This document shows positions 18,519 to 29,197 of a DNA stretch of 64,000 nt, piece by piece. A program made the position numbers and the translations under genes. Source of the stretch: Trichomonas vaginalis G3 (taxonomy: Eukaryota; Parabasalia; Trichomonadida; Trichomonadidae). The stretch spans positions 9,548,001 through 9,612,000 of the forward strand of contig NC_067205.1 in assembly GCF_026262505.1 (NCBI RefSeq). The letters are read 5' to 3'. Every line of letters starts with the position of its first letter. The stretch's first letter is position 1. A model generated the notes under the pieces. It saw only the letters and a program-made list of their open reading frames with translations. It searched no databases and had not been told where the DNA came from.

Positions 18519-19196
18519 ATGATTGGTCTCCTCTTTGGAGTAGCATCAGCGAAATCTTTATACTCAACATTATATGATGTAGAAAACGAAAAGCCATATG
18601 TCGTTTTATTTGTAACACCGAAAAATGAATACGTCGATCAATATGAATCTGAATTTAATAGTACACGCGATGATCTTGGTGATATTTGCAATTTCATAAA
18701 GGTTGATGTCAATAAAGAGTTATTATTAGGAACACGTCTTCGTATTATTTACACACCAGTTATTTATGTATTTTGGCAAGGCAAAGCTCATTTCTTCCCG
18801 AACACAGAAGTTACAAAAGATAAAATTTACTCATTTATTGCACAAATTATTGGTAAATCCGTTCCAATGCTTAAAGAAACAGATATTGCAACAAAGAAAC
18901 CACTTGTTGCAATGTTTACAAAGCGTCTGAAGGCACCAACAGCTCTCTCATTCGCTCAATTCAACCTCTCCCTTACAGATATTAGATTTGCTTGGACTAA
19001 TAACAAGAAAGTTATTGATGCATTCAGAGTAAATGATATTCCATCAGTTTACTTCTTCAAGGATGGTATCAGAAAGAAATATGATGGTCAAACAGACGCT
19101 AAGAAGTTCATTGAAGAAATCCGTAAACACTTTAATGTTACGGAGCTAAATCAGGCTGAGAAGGACGCTATTAAGCAAGCTAGATTTGAATTATAA
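18519..19196 (+). CDS. Secretory thioredoxin-fold (PDI-like) protein without CxxC
   Basis: The 225-residue protein has a short hydrophobic N-terminus (MIGLLFGVASA) that looks like a signal peptide, followed by two thioredoxin-like units. Unit one: KPYVVLFVTP, then a beta strand before IYTPVIYVFWQGK, with the cis-proline of the fold. Unit two: PLVAMFTK, then VNDIPSVYFFKDG, again with cis-proline. The CxxC active site expected after the first strand is absent in both (FVTPKNEY and FTKRLKAP instead), so it is unlikely to be an oxidoreductase. A chaperone-like or ERp29/ERp44-type role in the ER is possible. It has no KDEL-like tail. The upstream ATGs at about 18497 and 18500 are out of frame or run into a TGA, so 18519 is preferred. 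The stop lies in TAAA. Confidence 0.65.
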   Translation: MIGLLFGVASAKSLYSTLYDVENEKPYVVLFVTPKNEYVDQYESEFNSTRDDLGDICNFIKVDVNKELLLGTRLRIIYTPVIYVFWQGKAHFFPNTEVTKDKIYSFIAQIIGKSVPMLKETDIATKKPLVAMFTKRLKAPTALSFAQFNLSLTDIRFAWTNNKKVIDAFRVNDIPSVYFFKDGIRKKYDGQTDAKKFIEEIRKHFNVTELNQAEKDAIKQARFEL

Positions 19197-19861
19197 AGCA
19201 TGCGTATAAATGACTAAACATTATGGTTTTATTTTAATATAATTCTTTTTTCTAATGAAATTCTAGCTTAAATATAAGATAAATAATATCCACATATACT
19301 TTAAAATACCAAGCAAATGAGATGAAAAACAATTCATTAAAGAATTTCTTTTTATGCATGAATTTGTTGCATTCGAATAAGAATATCAATGAGATAATAT
19401 AAATTGTCATATGTTAGATTAATTCTATTGATATAACTTCATCAATTCAACAAACAATTGAGAAAGAATTTGTATTTTTAAAATGATTAATTAATATCCG
19501 ATCAATTCCATATGAAAACTCAACTATAATGATCGCTTAATATCTTATATGTTTTATAAAGCCCAATATTAACTCAATTGAAGAAACGCATTCATATTCC
19601 AACATAAAATGTGATTTGGATAGCAAACAAAATATTAACAAAACTGTTTTGTGATGAGTAAACAGATATTTTCTGCTTAACTGGCTAAATGAAAAAAATT
19701 TTTGTGGCTAACGCATTTCTAAAATCCGTGTAAGATTTGAGACAAAGTTAAAAAAATTCAATAACTATCTCTGCAATAGCTGATAGTTATATTTTTATGT
19801 CAAAAGAAAATTAACGCATTTGATTTCATAATAAACCGCCATTAACGTTTCGCATTCATTC
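19197..19861. other. Intergenic, AT-rich
   Basis: About 660 bp of AT-rich DNA with no readable gene or repeat. The last bases before the next ATG contain CATTCATTC, which could serve as an initiator-like sequence (TCA plus pyrimidine) for the gene at 19862; that is a guess. Confidence 0.45.
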
Positions 19862-21058
19862 ATGGATCGTAGAGGCGCCCCATCGAGCACGACCGCTACT
19901 AATATTGCAGGATCGAAGGATATCCAAAAGCTTTTCCTTCATATGATCTCTTCTCAACTTAACCAAAAAGCACAAATCAAAGGCAAATCAATCGCGAAAC
20001 AAATGAACCAATCTAAGCAATATACACTCGCTGCAAGATTTGTTGGCAATTTCTTATTTGAAAATGGAATGATGAAAACTCTTCAAACCGCAAATGTTGA
20101 AACCGGCGGATTAATCAAAACAAATCAATTACCAACACCAATTGCTCGTGATTTCAGGTTTAATTCAGAGAAAAACTTCTTTAAGACTCTCGTTTCTAAA
20201 ACACGTCCACGTTTAGAGCCACCAACACCACTTCCAGACAATTCTACTGCTTTTGTCGAATCAGTTGCCGAATCCTATTCCGCAGCTCCAGTTCGCCATC
20301 GCGGTATTGAGAAATCCGAAGATCGCTCTCATCGCCATCATCATCATCGCGAGCCAGAGCCAGAGCGTCATCACCACCACTCTCGCCCAGTTACACGCGA
20401 TATCCCGAAGAAGTCCACCCATCATCGTACCCACCATCGCGAACCAGAACCAGTATCTTACACAGAAACATACGAAACAGCTCCACGCCGCCATCATCAT
20501 CACTCATCAGGCCACCATCATCAGCACCATCGCCAGCCAACATACTCAGAGTCCTATGTTTCCACAGAAACATACGGAGCCGTTAAATCTCGCGGAATCG
20601 GCAAGAAGGCTCCAAAGAAAGTCCAGCAGCCAACTGGAAAACTCACATTCAAGGAGCGCGTAGCACGTCTTCTCATGAAGAACAATCTTGCAGTCGAAGT
20701 TTCTCTCAATTACGAATATCTCGGCGATCCAAATGCATCTACAGCCTACTATCCAGCAGAGCCAGTTGGTTCTTACATGCCACCAGCTGAAAAGAGTACT
20801 ACAAATAACTCAGAGGAATACTACGAAGAAGATGGCTCCGAATACTATTATTCCAAGTCAGCCAAGTCCGCTTCTACAAAGAAGTCAACACCAGCACAGT
20901 CTACAACACAACCAACAACTACAACAACAACCACTACAAAGGCCGAACCAGAAGAAGAAGAGGATCATGAGGAAGAAGACGAGGAAGAGGATGAGGAGGA
21001 AGATGAGGAAGAAGAGGAAGAAGACGCAGGTGAAGAGGAAGAAGGCGTAGAAGAGTAA
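19862..21058 (+). CDS. Histidine-rich, C-terminally acidic protein, unknown function
   Basis: I do not recognise this 398-residue protein. Residues 1-120 look folded (helical, LFLHMISSQLNQKAQIKG and YTLAARFVGNFLFENGM). Residues 150-235 contain clusters of HHHH/HHRE(P)EPE repeats that could bind metal ions. A short mixed segment around 245-290 (KLTFKERVARLLMKNNLAVEVSLNYEYLGDP) may be a small domain. The C-terminus has a T-rich run and then an almost pure E/D tail (about 355-398). Codon use is GC-richer than in the surroundings, suggesting decent expression. Subcellular place and role are unknown. Confidence 0.6.
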   Translation: MDRRGAPSSTTATNIAGSKDIQKLFLHMISSQLNQKAQIKGKSIAKQMNQSKQYTLAARFVGNFLFENGMMKTLQTANVETGGLIKTNQLPTPIARDFRFNSEKNFFKTLVSKTRPRLEPPTPLPDNSTAFVESVAESYSAAPVRHRGIEKSEDRSHRHHHHREPEPERHHHHSRPVTRDIPKKSTHHRTHHREPEPVSYTETYETAPRRHHHHSSGHHHQHHRQPTYSESYVSTETYGAVKSRGIGKKAPKKVQQPTGKLTFKERVARLLMKNNLAVEVSLNYEYLGDPNASTAYYPAEPVGSYMPPAEKSTTNNSEEYYEEDGSEYYYSKSAKSASTKKSTPAQSTTQPTTTTTTTTKAEPEEEEDHEEEDEEEDEEEDEEEEEEDAGEEEEGVEE

Positions 21059-24055
21059 GAAATAATTTTTTTTATTATATATTTTTTTTATTTAAGAAAT
21101 AAGAGGAAGTAAATGTGAATTTTTATTTTATCTAATATACATGGTTTTTATATCAATAGAATAAAATGAAATTTAATTTTAAATTTGATCAAATATAAAT
21201 TATTGAATATTTTATCTAATTTAAATCAATATCAAAAATTAAAAGAATTATCTGCTTTATTTCAACTAAATAATAATTTTCTTTATCAAAACTATAAAAT
21301 TTGAATAAAATATTCATAAAAAATAGTGTTTTTTATCTTGCTTTAGATCAAAAATACCTAGTCCGATTTTTGGTTTTCTCAATGGAAATATCAAACTTTG
21401 ATCAATTTGTTCTCCTCTCTTAATCACAATGATTGATTATTAATGATTATGAAATTTCAATTTGTTGATTGGATACTAATTTAAATTAAGCCATATCAAT
21501 ATATTGAATAGAAGCCAGGCATAGTGGTGCTGATTATGTGGTGGAAGGAAACAATACTATACTCATATCACATAAAGCATATAGTGCTTATTGATGAATA
21601 TTAGCTCAAGATGCAAAAGAACTAGCTCAAGAACCTGAATATCATTTATATTATGCTGATTTCATTGCGATGAAAGAGAAATGAACTATACATCATTATT
21701 CACTTACATGTCTTAGTAAATATCAAACATCACAAATAGTATGTTCATGGATGTTAATAGAGCTCTTTCTTTCACAAAAGGAAATGTGAAAAAAGGCTAA
21801 ATAACTTACTATTTGCAAAAAGCCAATTAATACGGTATAGTTATGAAATTTCATTATATAATTATCAAATTTATTCATGATCACAAATGATCATCATATT
21901 CAAGGAAAATGCAATGCATCATACTTAATATCTAGAAAAACTATGCTGCAAACTGATTTCTGCTATAGAATCAAAGGTAGAATTTAAAAAAGTGCCCAAA
22001 TTTATTGATTCAAGACTGGCGTATGTACTCCAATTATGCATTTTGACTAAAAAACTTAGTTTTGTATCCAATGATGAATATTATGAAGAAATAGATTCCA
22101 TTCTTTAATCAATCTAACAGATAGTTGAAAATGATATAGCATCTTACGAGTTATTTGAAAGAACAGGAAAATGAGTATGATGGCATGAAAAATAAATGAC
22201 AATAAAATTCCGTTAATAAAATTCGATTAATTTTCTTTTTGGAGTGAAAATTTACCTGTTCTGGTCAATAGAACTTCTTTTGTATAATCGCTTTTGGAAT
22301 TGTATCAAATTCATAAAATTTATTGTTTTTATTCCTCAATCGATAACATGAAATGGGCAGAAAGGTTTGGAGTTCCCAAATTGCTATCGAATTGTTATTC
22401 CGAATTCTGATAGTTTATTTCATTGACCAAAATAACAGAAAAATTTTTTTGGATGATTTTCGAAAGGATTCTGCTAGGGCTGTACAAGATTTAAAAAAAC
22501 ATTGCCGGGTTACCGTAGAGGCCTAAAAAAATCGCGCCTCGGCGGCAAGCCGCCTCGGCATTAAGAATGCGCATCTAAATTTTTATATGTCCTTCTTTCT
22601 TTTATGTTTCCCTTCCCTTCCTTTTCTTTTTCTTTTTTTCCCTCCTCTTGCTCTCATTTACCTTTTTTTTCCTTTTCTCATCATTTTTCAAAATTTTAAA
22701 TTTTTATCAAAAATCTTGCCTATAAAAGCAGACTATGGAACCTTTTAATGCCTCTTAATCAATATTATACAGCATAAAGCATATTAAATGAAAGTAATTA
22801 CGTATAAATTTATTTTATTATCTTATTTATTAATTCTTTAGCATGTATTGTTTAATATTAACTTTTCTGTACATTAAATATGATATCTCCAAAGTATGAA
22901 TGCCTTGTAACGAAACGAAAACTTAATTTTATGTTGAATATTTGTCACAAACATTAGATTATTAAAATATATGTTGGATATCCCTTAGTATGAGACTTCA
23001 TGACTCTTGTAGTCTAACGTGAGCTTTGGATTGCAAGCTCTGTGGTTAACGAACATAAATTAATTGTAAAGTTTTCAAAATTTTTCATCGTTTCTATCAG
23101 CATCTATTTTTCCTTTAAAATAATATATTTGTATGAATACAATATTTAGTAATTTTTTTATTTCCCATAATTTCATTCAAAATTTCAGAAAAAATTAATT
23201 TCTATTCAATATTATTTCAGCTTCAAAACACTTCATTCTTATAGATGTTGATTCACTAAAGTGTGATACTCAATGTCTTATTTCAATGAAAATTGTTCTG
23301 CAAATTTATTTCACTTTTGACCTCACTTTTTCCGTAATTCAATTTTTTACTTTTAATATTTTAGATCTTCATAATATCATTTGAAAAATTAACCATATAA
23401 AAAAATCAAGTTAACAATTCACTTTTTCCGTAATTCAAAAATCAAAAATATAAATAATATATCTTTTTATCAAATATTATTATTATATTCTATGAAAAAT
23501 GAGGTCCGGAAATTTTGCGGATTCCCGTAACTCAATTTTACGGAAAAAGTGCAGTAAACTATTCAAAATACGGAAAAATTGGTGTAAACTAATGATTTTA
23601 CGGTAAAATCACGGAAAGTCCCGGAAGAATATATGTGCCTATATGAAATTATACAAAAATGAATCAAACGCATTTTAAAAGATTGTTCTTGTATTATAAA
23701 TGCTATTCGCAGATTTATTAGTTGAAGAAAATTACCAAATTTTTGCCGATTTACAAAAAATGATTTACAAAGCATATTTTTATAAGGCTTTAAAAATCTT
23801 TAAAATGTGACCGGTGACGGAAATCCATGGTAACCAACCGCGGTTCCCGTTTGGAATGCCATAGATTCTGCTTATATAGAATGAAATATAATTCTTGAAT
23901 AAATTATGCTTTTGAATATATTTGAGGGAAATGAAAAAAGGTAACAAAAATTACCGAAATTTTGTAAACTTTATAAAAATAAAATAATAAAAGTTTATTT
24001 TATCAAAACTTTTCTTTCGGCTTTTTTTAATTTACTAATTGTTCAATAGAAGATA
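21059..24055. other. Long gene-poor region with coding relics
   Basis: About 3 kb without an intact gene. At 21520-22190 short coding-like bits alternate with stops (for example LAQDAKELAQEPEYHLYYADF near 21605-21670, and SNDEYYEEIDSIL near 22060-22105), the look of a long-dead gene that I cannot name. At about 22530-22558 is a GC-rich hairpin (GGCGGC AA GCCGCC) in otherwise AT-rich DNA, followed by a pyrimidine-rich stretch (22600-22680). Around 23320-23600 the motif TTTTTCCGTAATTCAA and its inverse (ACGGAAAAA) recur several times, probably remains of an old transposon. Confidence 0.45.
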
Positions 24056-24302
24056 ATGACAAAGATTAAGAATGGGAAGGATCCTTCCAACCCAATCATT
24101 GTCTTTGACCAGGATAAACCTGATGAACAAGCGCCGATTGAAATGTGTTATCGACAACCATCTTTCATACGACTACAAGGTGATCCAATTCCAAAAGGAT
24201 TCGATTCACTCGATGAATTTCAAGCAGAACATGAAATCGTTAATAATTTAACCGAAAATTTGATTCGTTAACGATTTCAGAAGTTTAAGGATTGCCTAAT
24301 TG
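24056..24302 (+). pseudogene. 5' part of a small host gene split by the TTAA element
   Basis: A 71-codon frame starts at 24056 (MTKIKNGKDPSNPIIVFDQD) and has normal protein-like composition. After its TAA (24269-24271) the same frame stays open (RFQKFKDCLIVK) up to the TTAA at 24303. If the 24307-28059 element and one TTAA are left out, this frame continues directly into coding-like sequence at 28064-28168. I therefore read it as one small host gene of about 115-120 codons that was split by the insertion and later gained a stop. The protein family is unknown to me. Confidence 0.55.
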
Positions 24303-24927
24303 TTAAGGGTGCACACGAGAGGATCATGTAAACTTCAGAATTTAGAACCTTATTTTTAGGCATTATCTTGGCTACCTATTTAGGCTCGAAAAGCAAAAAA
24401 TATCACAAAATACAACTTGACTCCATTATGACCCTTTCATGGAGGTAGTTTTTATCCGCTAGTATTTTCCCTTTGAATCTCTTTACAATTCGAAATCAAA
24501 TTCAAACCTCAGTAGAAGAAAGGAAGAATCGACTTACTACGGTTGTAATACGAATAAATACATATATTTAATTATTTTTATTTACATAATAATTGTTTGA
24601 AGCTCATATTCCAACAAATTTTTAAATAAAAACATTAAAATGTTGAAAATGTTCATATATTTTAATAGGGTTTTGGCACTTTATTGAGGAATTACTACAT
24701 ACATAGTCGAACTGAACTTGATATTTTGAAATTTAAATTATTTATCAAAATTAAAATTTAACTTGAAATTTATAATTATTTAGTCATATTTTGCATAATT
24801 CTAAGTAGATTTTGTAAAAAAATCAAGAAAGAAAAATTTTAATGTGCTTTATTTTTTCTTTTTTATAATAATACATATTATTATATAATTAACATATTCA
24901 TAATGTTTCACCCTTTCAAAAATATAA

Positions 24928-24959
24928 TCCTCCTCCTCTCAAATAGACGTACATACGGG
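24928..24959. repeat. Internal copy of the right end of the TTAA element
   Basis: CCTCCTCCTCTCAAATAGAC followed by GTACATACGGGTG here matches the sequence at 28022-28053 with a single difference (G for A in AAATAGACG versus AAATAAACG). After GGGTG the two diverge: GCCTC here instead of GCACCC-TTAA. It is either an older truncated copy of the same family or a rearranged end. Confidence 0.75.
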
Positions 24960-25675
24960 TGGCCTCTTTTTTCAAAAAATTAAAATTTGAAATTTTGGGC
25001 TCAAATATTAGAGATTTTTTCAACCTTCAACGATATATGTTGTCTATATCAGACCTCCTTTCTTTTTGATACTTAACATTGTTCCTAAATCTTAGCCGTT
25101 AAGGCTGTTCTGAAAATATTTTTTTTTCGAAAAAATTCGAAAAAAATTCTTAAAATTCAATAGGGATGCGTTAAACACACCATTTGACCGGGCGTACATT
25201 TTTTTTGTTCGCCCAAAAATTTCGCCATTTGAGAAATTCAAAAATTAAAAATAAAATTTTAATCTTGATTTTTTTATTTTCGTGATTTTTTTGAAACTTA
25301 CATAAGCGATAAAATACTTTTTTTAAGTAATCGTTTATTATATATAAATATATCTTAATAAATTTAATTCCTTAAGGTAGAGCGTGTTCAAATTTAAAAT
25401 CTCATACAATATTTTCTTAATGGCGTATTTTTCTGAGGTCGCCCAAATAAAGGCGAATTCAAAATTGAGAACTCCAAGGCGTATGGCGAGTATTCAAAAA
25501 GTACGCCACTTACAAAATATTGAATGTGGATTATCAATTTTTTGGCGTGTTCAATTTCAAATTTTGATATTTATGTTTATTTTATTCAGTATAATGCTAA
25601 GAATTAAAATATAAAATTCATAGAATTTTTTCTTTGAAAATATTTTACATTTTTATTAGACCACTCCTAGAATAG

Positions 25676-26826
25676 TCATCAGGTTATCCTCAGATCATCC
25701 TCAGACTACTCCTTATCAGATTACTCATCATCCTCAGACTACTCCTCAGATCTTCCTCATAAGACTCCTCCTCAGATCTTCCTCCTGAGACTACTCTTCA
25801 GACTACTCCTTAGAGTCCTCCTCATCAGACTAGTCCTGAGACTAGTCCTCAGACTACTCCTGAAACTACTCCTCAGATTATCCGCAGACTCCTCCTCAGA
25901 TTATCCTCAAACTACTCCTCAGTCTAATCCTCAGACTCCTCCTCAGATTATGCTCAGATTATCCTCAAACTCCTCAGATTATCCTCAGACTACTCCTCAA
26001 ACTACTCCTCAGATTATCCTCAGACTCCTCCTCAGATTATCCTCAAACTCCTCAAGCTCCTCAGACTACTCCTCGGTCTAATCCTCAGACTCCTCCTCAG
26101 ATTATCCTCAAACTCCTCAGATTATCCTCAAGCTCCTCAGACTATTCCTCGGTCTAATCCTCAAACTCCTCCTCAGATTATCCTCAGACTCCTCCTCAGA
26201 TTATCCTCAGACTCCTCCTCAGATTATCCTCAAACTCCTCAGACTACTCCTCAAACTACTCCTCAGTCTAATCCTCAGACTCCTCCTCAGATTATCCTCA
26301 AACTACTCCTCAGATTATCCTCAGACTCCTCCTCAGATTATCCTCAAACTCCTCAGACTACTCCTCGGTCTAATCCTCAGACTCCTCCTCAGATTATCCT
26401 CAAACTCCTCAGACTACTCCTCGGTCTAATCCTCAGACTCCTCCTCAGATTATCCTCAAACTCCTCAAGCTCCTCAGATTATCCTCAAGCTCCTCAGACT
26501 ACTCCTCGGTCTAATCCTCAAACTCCTCCTCAGATTATCCTCAGACTCCTCCTCAGATTATCCTCAAACTCCTCCTCAGATTATCCTCAAACTCCTCAGA
26601 CTACTCCTCAAACTCCTCAGACTACTCCTCAAACTCCTCAGATTATCATCAAACTCCTCTTCAGATTATCCTCAGACTCCTCCTCAGTCTAATCCTCAGA
26701 TTCCTCCTCAGATTATCCTCAAACTCCTCAGACTACTCCTCAGATTATCCTCAAACTCCTCAGATTATCATCAAACTACTCCTCAGTCTAATCCTCAGAC
26801 TCCTCCTCAGATTATCCTCAGATTAT
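25676..26826. repeat. CTCCTCAGA-type minisatellite, about 1.15 kb
   Basis: The tract consists almost only of the words CTCCTCAGACT, ACTCCTCAGATT and ATCCTCAGACT/AAACT in shifting order, giving a higher-order pattern of about 11-15 bp units grouped into units of a few dozen bp. One strand is strongly pyrimidine-rich with regular CTC. There is no open frame across it. It lies inside the TTAA element. Confidence 0.9.
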
Positions 26827-27503
26827 CACTTTACATATATATATATCGATAACTAAATAATTACTTATTATACTTTCTTTATTTTTTTTTTAATTTTAAA
26901 ATAATATTAATATATCTTTCTACGTTTAATGATGAAAAGAGAAAGAGGAGTAAAAAGAGGAAAGAGAAAAGAAAGAGAGAGAGAAAAAAAAAAGAGAAAG
27001 AAAGAAAGAAAGAAAAAGAGGACGGCGATAATTTTGTATTGTTTTGTTATTCGGCAGAATGGCGGCTACTTCGTACCCGCCATTCGGCCCCAAAAATGGC
27101 GTATTATTCTATTTTTAAACGGTCATGGCGTAAAACCGTCGCATGAGTGCGGGACAAATTTGCCAGGTGTCACTTTTCAATAACCTTAAATTACGCTTTT
27201 CTAATTTAAAAAATAACCTTAAATTATATTTGAAGAAATTATGTCTATGATATATGTTTTATGCTAGAATCTTGGAGTTTTCATGCACTACACAAGAGCT
27301 CCAAGGTTCCAAGAGTGAATGCTCAATAGCAATTATAGAGATGTACCTTTTCAAAATGACTTTTACTGATTAAATTTAATCAATAGAAGACATTTTGAAA
27401 AGGTACCTCTACAATTAGATATACAAGAGATTCAAAGCTTCATTTCAGATAGATTTGAAATTTTGAAACTCTTGGTAGATTTTGAGTGAATGCTGACAAT
27501 CAT

Positions 27504-27540
27504 CTTTGAGAAGGTTTTCTTTAAGAAAACCTTCTCAAAG
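27504..27540. repeat. Perfect 18-bp inverted repeat with 1-nt spacer
   Basis: CTTTGAGAAGGTTTTCTT (27504-27521) is followed, after one T, by its exact reverse complement (27523-27540). It lies close to the centre of the nested MITE. A second inverted pair, GTACCTTTTCAAAATG (27343-27358) and CATTTTGAAAAGGTAC (27391-27406), lies upstream. Both could form strong hairpins. Confidence 0.9.
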
Positions 27541-27545
27541 AGGTT

Positions 27546-27720
27546 TCTCAGGAGCCCTGAGGCTCCCTTTCGTAATGATTGGGAGCCTTGGGGCTCCTGA
27601 GACGAAGAATGGCTTCGCCGAATCTTTGATCAGCAGAGGCCAAATGAAAAGGCCTCTGCTGATGGATTCTCAGGAGCCCTGAGGCTCCCTTTCGTAATGA
27701 TTGGGAGCCTTGGGGCTCCT
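27546..27720. repeat. Duplicated segment of about 55 bp inside the MITE
   Basis: The segment starting TCAGGAGCCCTGAGGCTCCC and ending GGGAGCCTTGGGGCTCCT occurs at about 27547-27600 and again at about 27666-27720. It contains nested hairpins (GGAGCC...GGCTCC). About 60 bp of unique sequence with a second palindrome-like part (GCAGAGGCC...GGCCTCTGC) separates the copies. Confidence 0.85.
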
Positions 27721-28063
27721 GCAGCAGAGTATCGCTCCGCTCCATTAAATTTTTTAAAAAAAGTGCCATGTGGCAAATTTGTCCTGTTCCCCATCTTTAT
27801 TATTTTTTTATTCCTTTGAAAAGTGACCCTGGATAGTTTGTCCCTTTCTCCCGTCGCATCCCTAAATTCAAAAATCCCTTAATTCCTGAGGATTTTGGAA
27901 AAAAGTTTTTACATGAACATGTGTATATTATATGAAGTATATTGATAAGGTAAAAATCAAATTTTATTGCATATTCATCGAGAAAATAAACTAACGAATC
28001 CCTCAAAATTGAGAGGGTAATCCTCCTCCTCTCAAATAAACGTACATACGGGTGCACCCTTAA

Positions 28064-28168
28064 AGTTGATTCGGTCCGAGATTCTTTTGAGCCATCAACA
28101 AATATTCAAGAACTTTTACAAAAAAGAAATGCAAAAAAGTGGGAGCAATGGGCTACGATCCAAAATCT
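28064..28168 (+). pseudogene. 3' part of the small host gene split by the TTAA element
   Basis: Directly after the right TTAA, a frame reads VDSVRDSFEPSTNIQELLQK and then RNAKKWEQWATIQNLSI before a TAG at about 28166-28168. It is in phase with the frame that ends at 24302, as expected for the other half of one gene. It overlaps by about 20 bp the longest reading of the next gene, which suggests that the next gene truly starts at a later ATG (28249). Confidence 0.5.
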
Positions 28169-29197
28169 ATCGATCTAGCTCTAAACAGACATAATTCAGC
28201 AGCAACATTCAATTACGGCGGAAACATACAGATAAATGCAGCAGGAAAGATGTGCTCATCTTTTTCCCAGCTAGATTCATTGAAGTATTCGAAACCTGTT
28301 GTCGAACCTTTACCTTTGCTACCATTAATCGAGGTTATCGAAGAGGAGGTTCCTCAAGAGACTAGCAAAAATCAGCTATTCAGATCTCTCAGTTCGGGGC
28401 ATAACTTTCCAGTTGTAGAATTACCTAATTCGCTAAACCAAGTTGAAAATACAATAGAGGAAGAAGATAAAGAATATTCAGACGAACAATACTTATCAAT
28501 ACTTGAAAACGGAATGACTGTGCACGTCGCTGAAATTCTAAAGCACGAACCAACGACCATTGTTTATAAAGTGTTATGCGGAGCGCAATTCCCCGACCTC
28601 CCATATGATATCGTCAACATAATTACAGACGAATTGAATTACTATACTTCGGAATGTCTTGAAAATGGACATGAATTGGATTCATTTCACGTCCAATCTT
28701 TAATAGAAAACATAAGAAAGACAGCGGATAAGTCTCTAATGCCTGGTTATCCGGCAAATATGAGCGTAGAAACATATAAAACAAGGTTACTCGAGATTTA
28801 CAAAGATTATGAGAAAAAAGTCGAATACTGGGACACACAGAGCTTTTTGAACGAAGATTATAAGGAAAGAGCAATCAAGAAACTCAAGCAAGCGCCAAAA
28901 GGAAAGGCTCCAAAGTCTCCAGAAGATGAAATGAAAAAGATTAATTTTAACTACGAAAAAACAGAGTTTAGTATTAAGAAAGGACGTTCTGATGACTTGA
29001 ATGCACTCAAAGCAGCAATGGAACGTCTTAAAAACGGTAATCCAAACGATCCACTTCTTAATAACCCTCCTGTCAATGCAAGAACTGGACTTTCTCGGAA
29101 TACAGGGCCAACTAAGCTTAATAAGCTTAGAATTTCTAACTCTACGCTTCCAAAAATCGTTAGACCACAAACTCACAACAAAATGTTGCGAAACTAG
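28148..29197 (+). CDS. Helical protein of the trichomonad coiled-coil paralogue family
   Basis: I know no function for this protein. The frame is open from 28148 (first ATG); an in-frame ATG at 28249 would avoid overlap with the 3' part of the split gene and is an equally good start. After a poorly structured, acidic N-terminus (PVVEPLPLLPLIEVIEEEVPQE) the region around residues 105-200 (LSILENGMTVHVAEILKHE, then YDIVNIITDELNYYTSECLENGHELDSFHVQSLIENIRK) has a helical layout also visible at the start of the neighbouring 29714 protein. A coiled coil follows, then a basic, Asn/Pro-rich tail. Like the proteins at 11950 and 29714 it may belong to a lineage-specific cytoskeletal or scaffold family. 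Confidence 0.6.
   Translation: MGYDPKSIDLALNRHNSAATFNYGGNIQINAAGKMCSSFSQLDSLKYSKPVVEPLPLLPLIEVIEEEVPQETSKNQLFRSLSSGHNFPVVELPNSLNQVENTIEEEDKEYSDEQYLSILENGMTVHVAEILKHEPTTIVYKVLCGAQFPDLPYDIVNIITDELNYYTSECLENGHELDSFHVQSLIENIRKTADKSLMPGYPANMSVETYKTRLLEIYKDYEKKVEYWDTQSFLNEDYKERAIKKLKQAPKGKAPKSPEDEMKKINFNYEKTEFSIKKGRSDDLNALKAAMERLKNGNPNDPLLNNPPVNARTGLSRNTGPTKLNKLRISNSTLPKIVRPQTHNKMLRN

Larger units (their letters stand above)
27145..27850. mobile_element. Nested 706-bp MULE-like MITE with 9-bp target duplication
   Basis: The left end GAGTGCGGGACAAATTTGCC and the inverse right end GAGAAAGGGACAAACTATCC match over about 35 bp, both continuing into a shared CAGG...TCACTTTTCAA. The ends are flanked exactly by CCGTCGCAT on both sides (27136-27144 and 27851-27859). 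A 9-bp duplication with TIRs of this size is typical of Mutator-like elements. There is no transposase. The inside has a perfect 18-bp palindrome near its middle and a duplicated 55-bp segment. It sits within the 24307-28059 element and is therefore younger than it. Confidence 0.8.
24307..28059. mobile_element. 3.75-kb TTAA-flanked non-autonomous element inside a host gene
   Basis: The ends are GGGTGCACACG at 24307 and, read inversely, GGGTGCACCCG at 28059, with TTAA on both sides (24303-24306 and 28060-28063). Removing the element with one TTAA joins the flanking host frame in phase, independent support for the boundaries. The terminal match is short (about 10 of 11 bp). GGGTGCAC plus TTAA is shared with the small MITEs at 8100-8715. 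No transposase is visible, so it depends on another source. It holds a damaged second copy of its own right end (24928-24959), a minisatellite, a polypurine stretch and a nested element. The TTAA target fits Kolobok or piggyBac. Confidence 0.65.

Noticed and set aside
22021-22030. GTATGT as an intron 5' splice site
   Set aside because: No matching ACTAAC...AG 3' signal follows and the surroundings are a decayed region with many stops.
26929-27183. 84-codon frame with an R/K/E start
   Set aside because: Its first half is a polypurine tract and the second half is transposon DNA crossing the boundary of the nested MITE.
27548-27769. 73-codon minus-strand frame in the nested MITE
   Set aside because: Produced by the duplicated 55-bp segment; repeats its own peptide and has no upstream signal.
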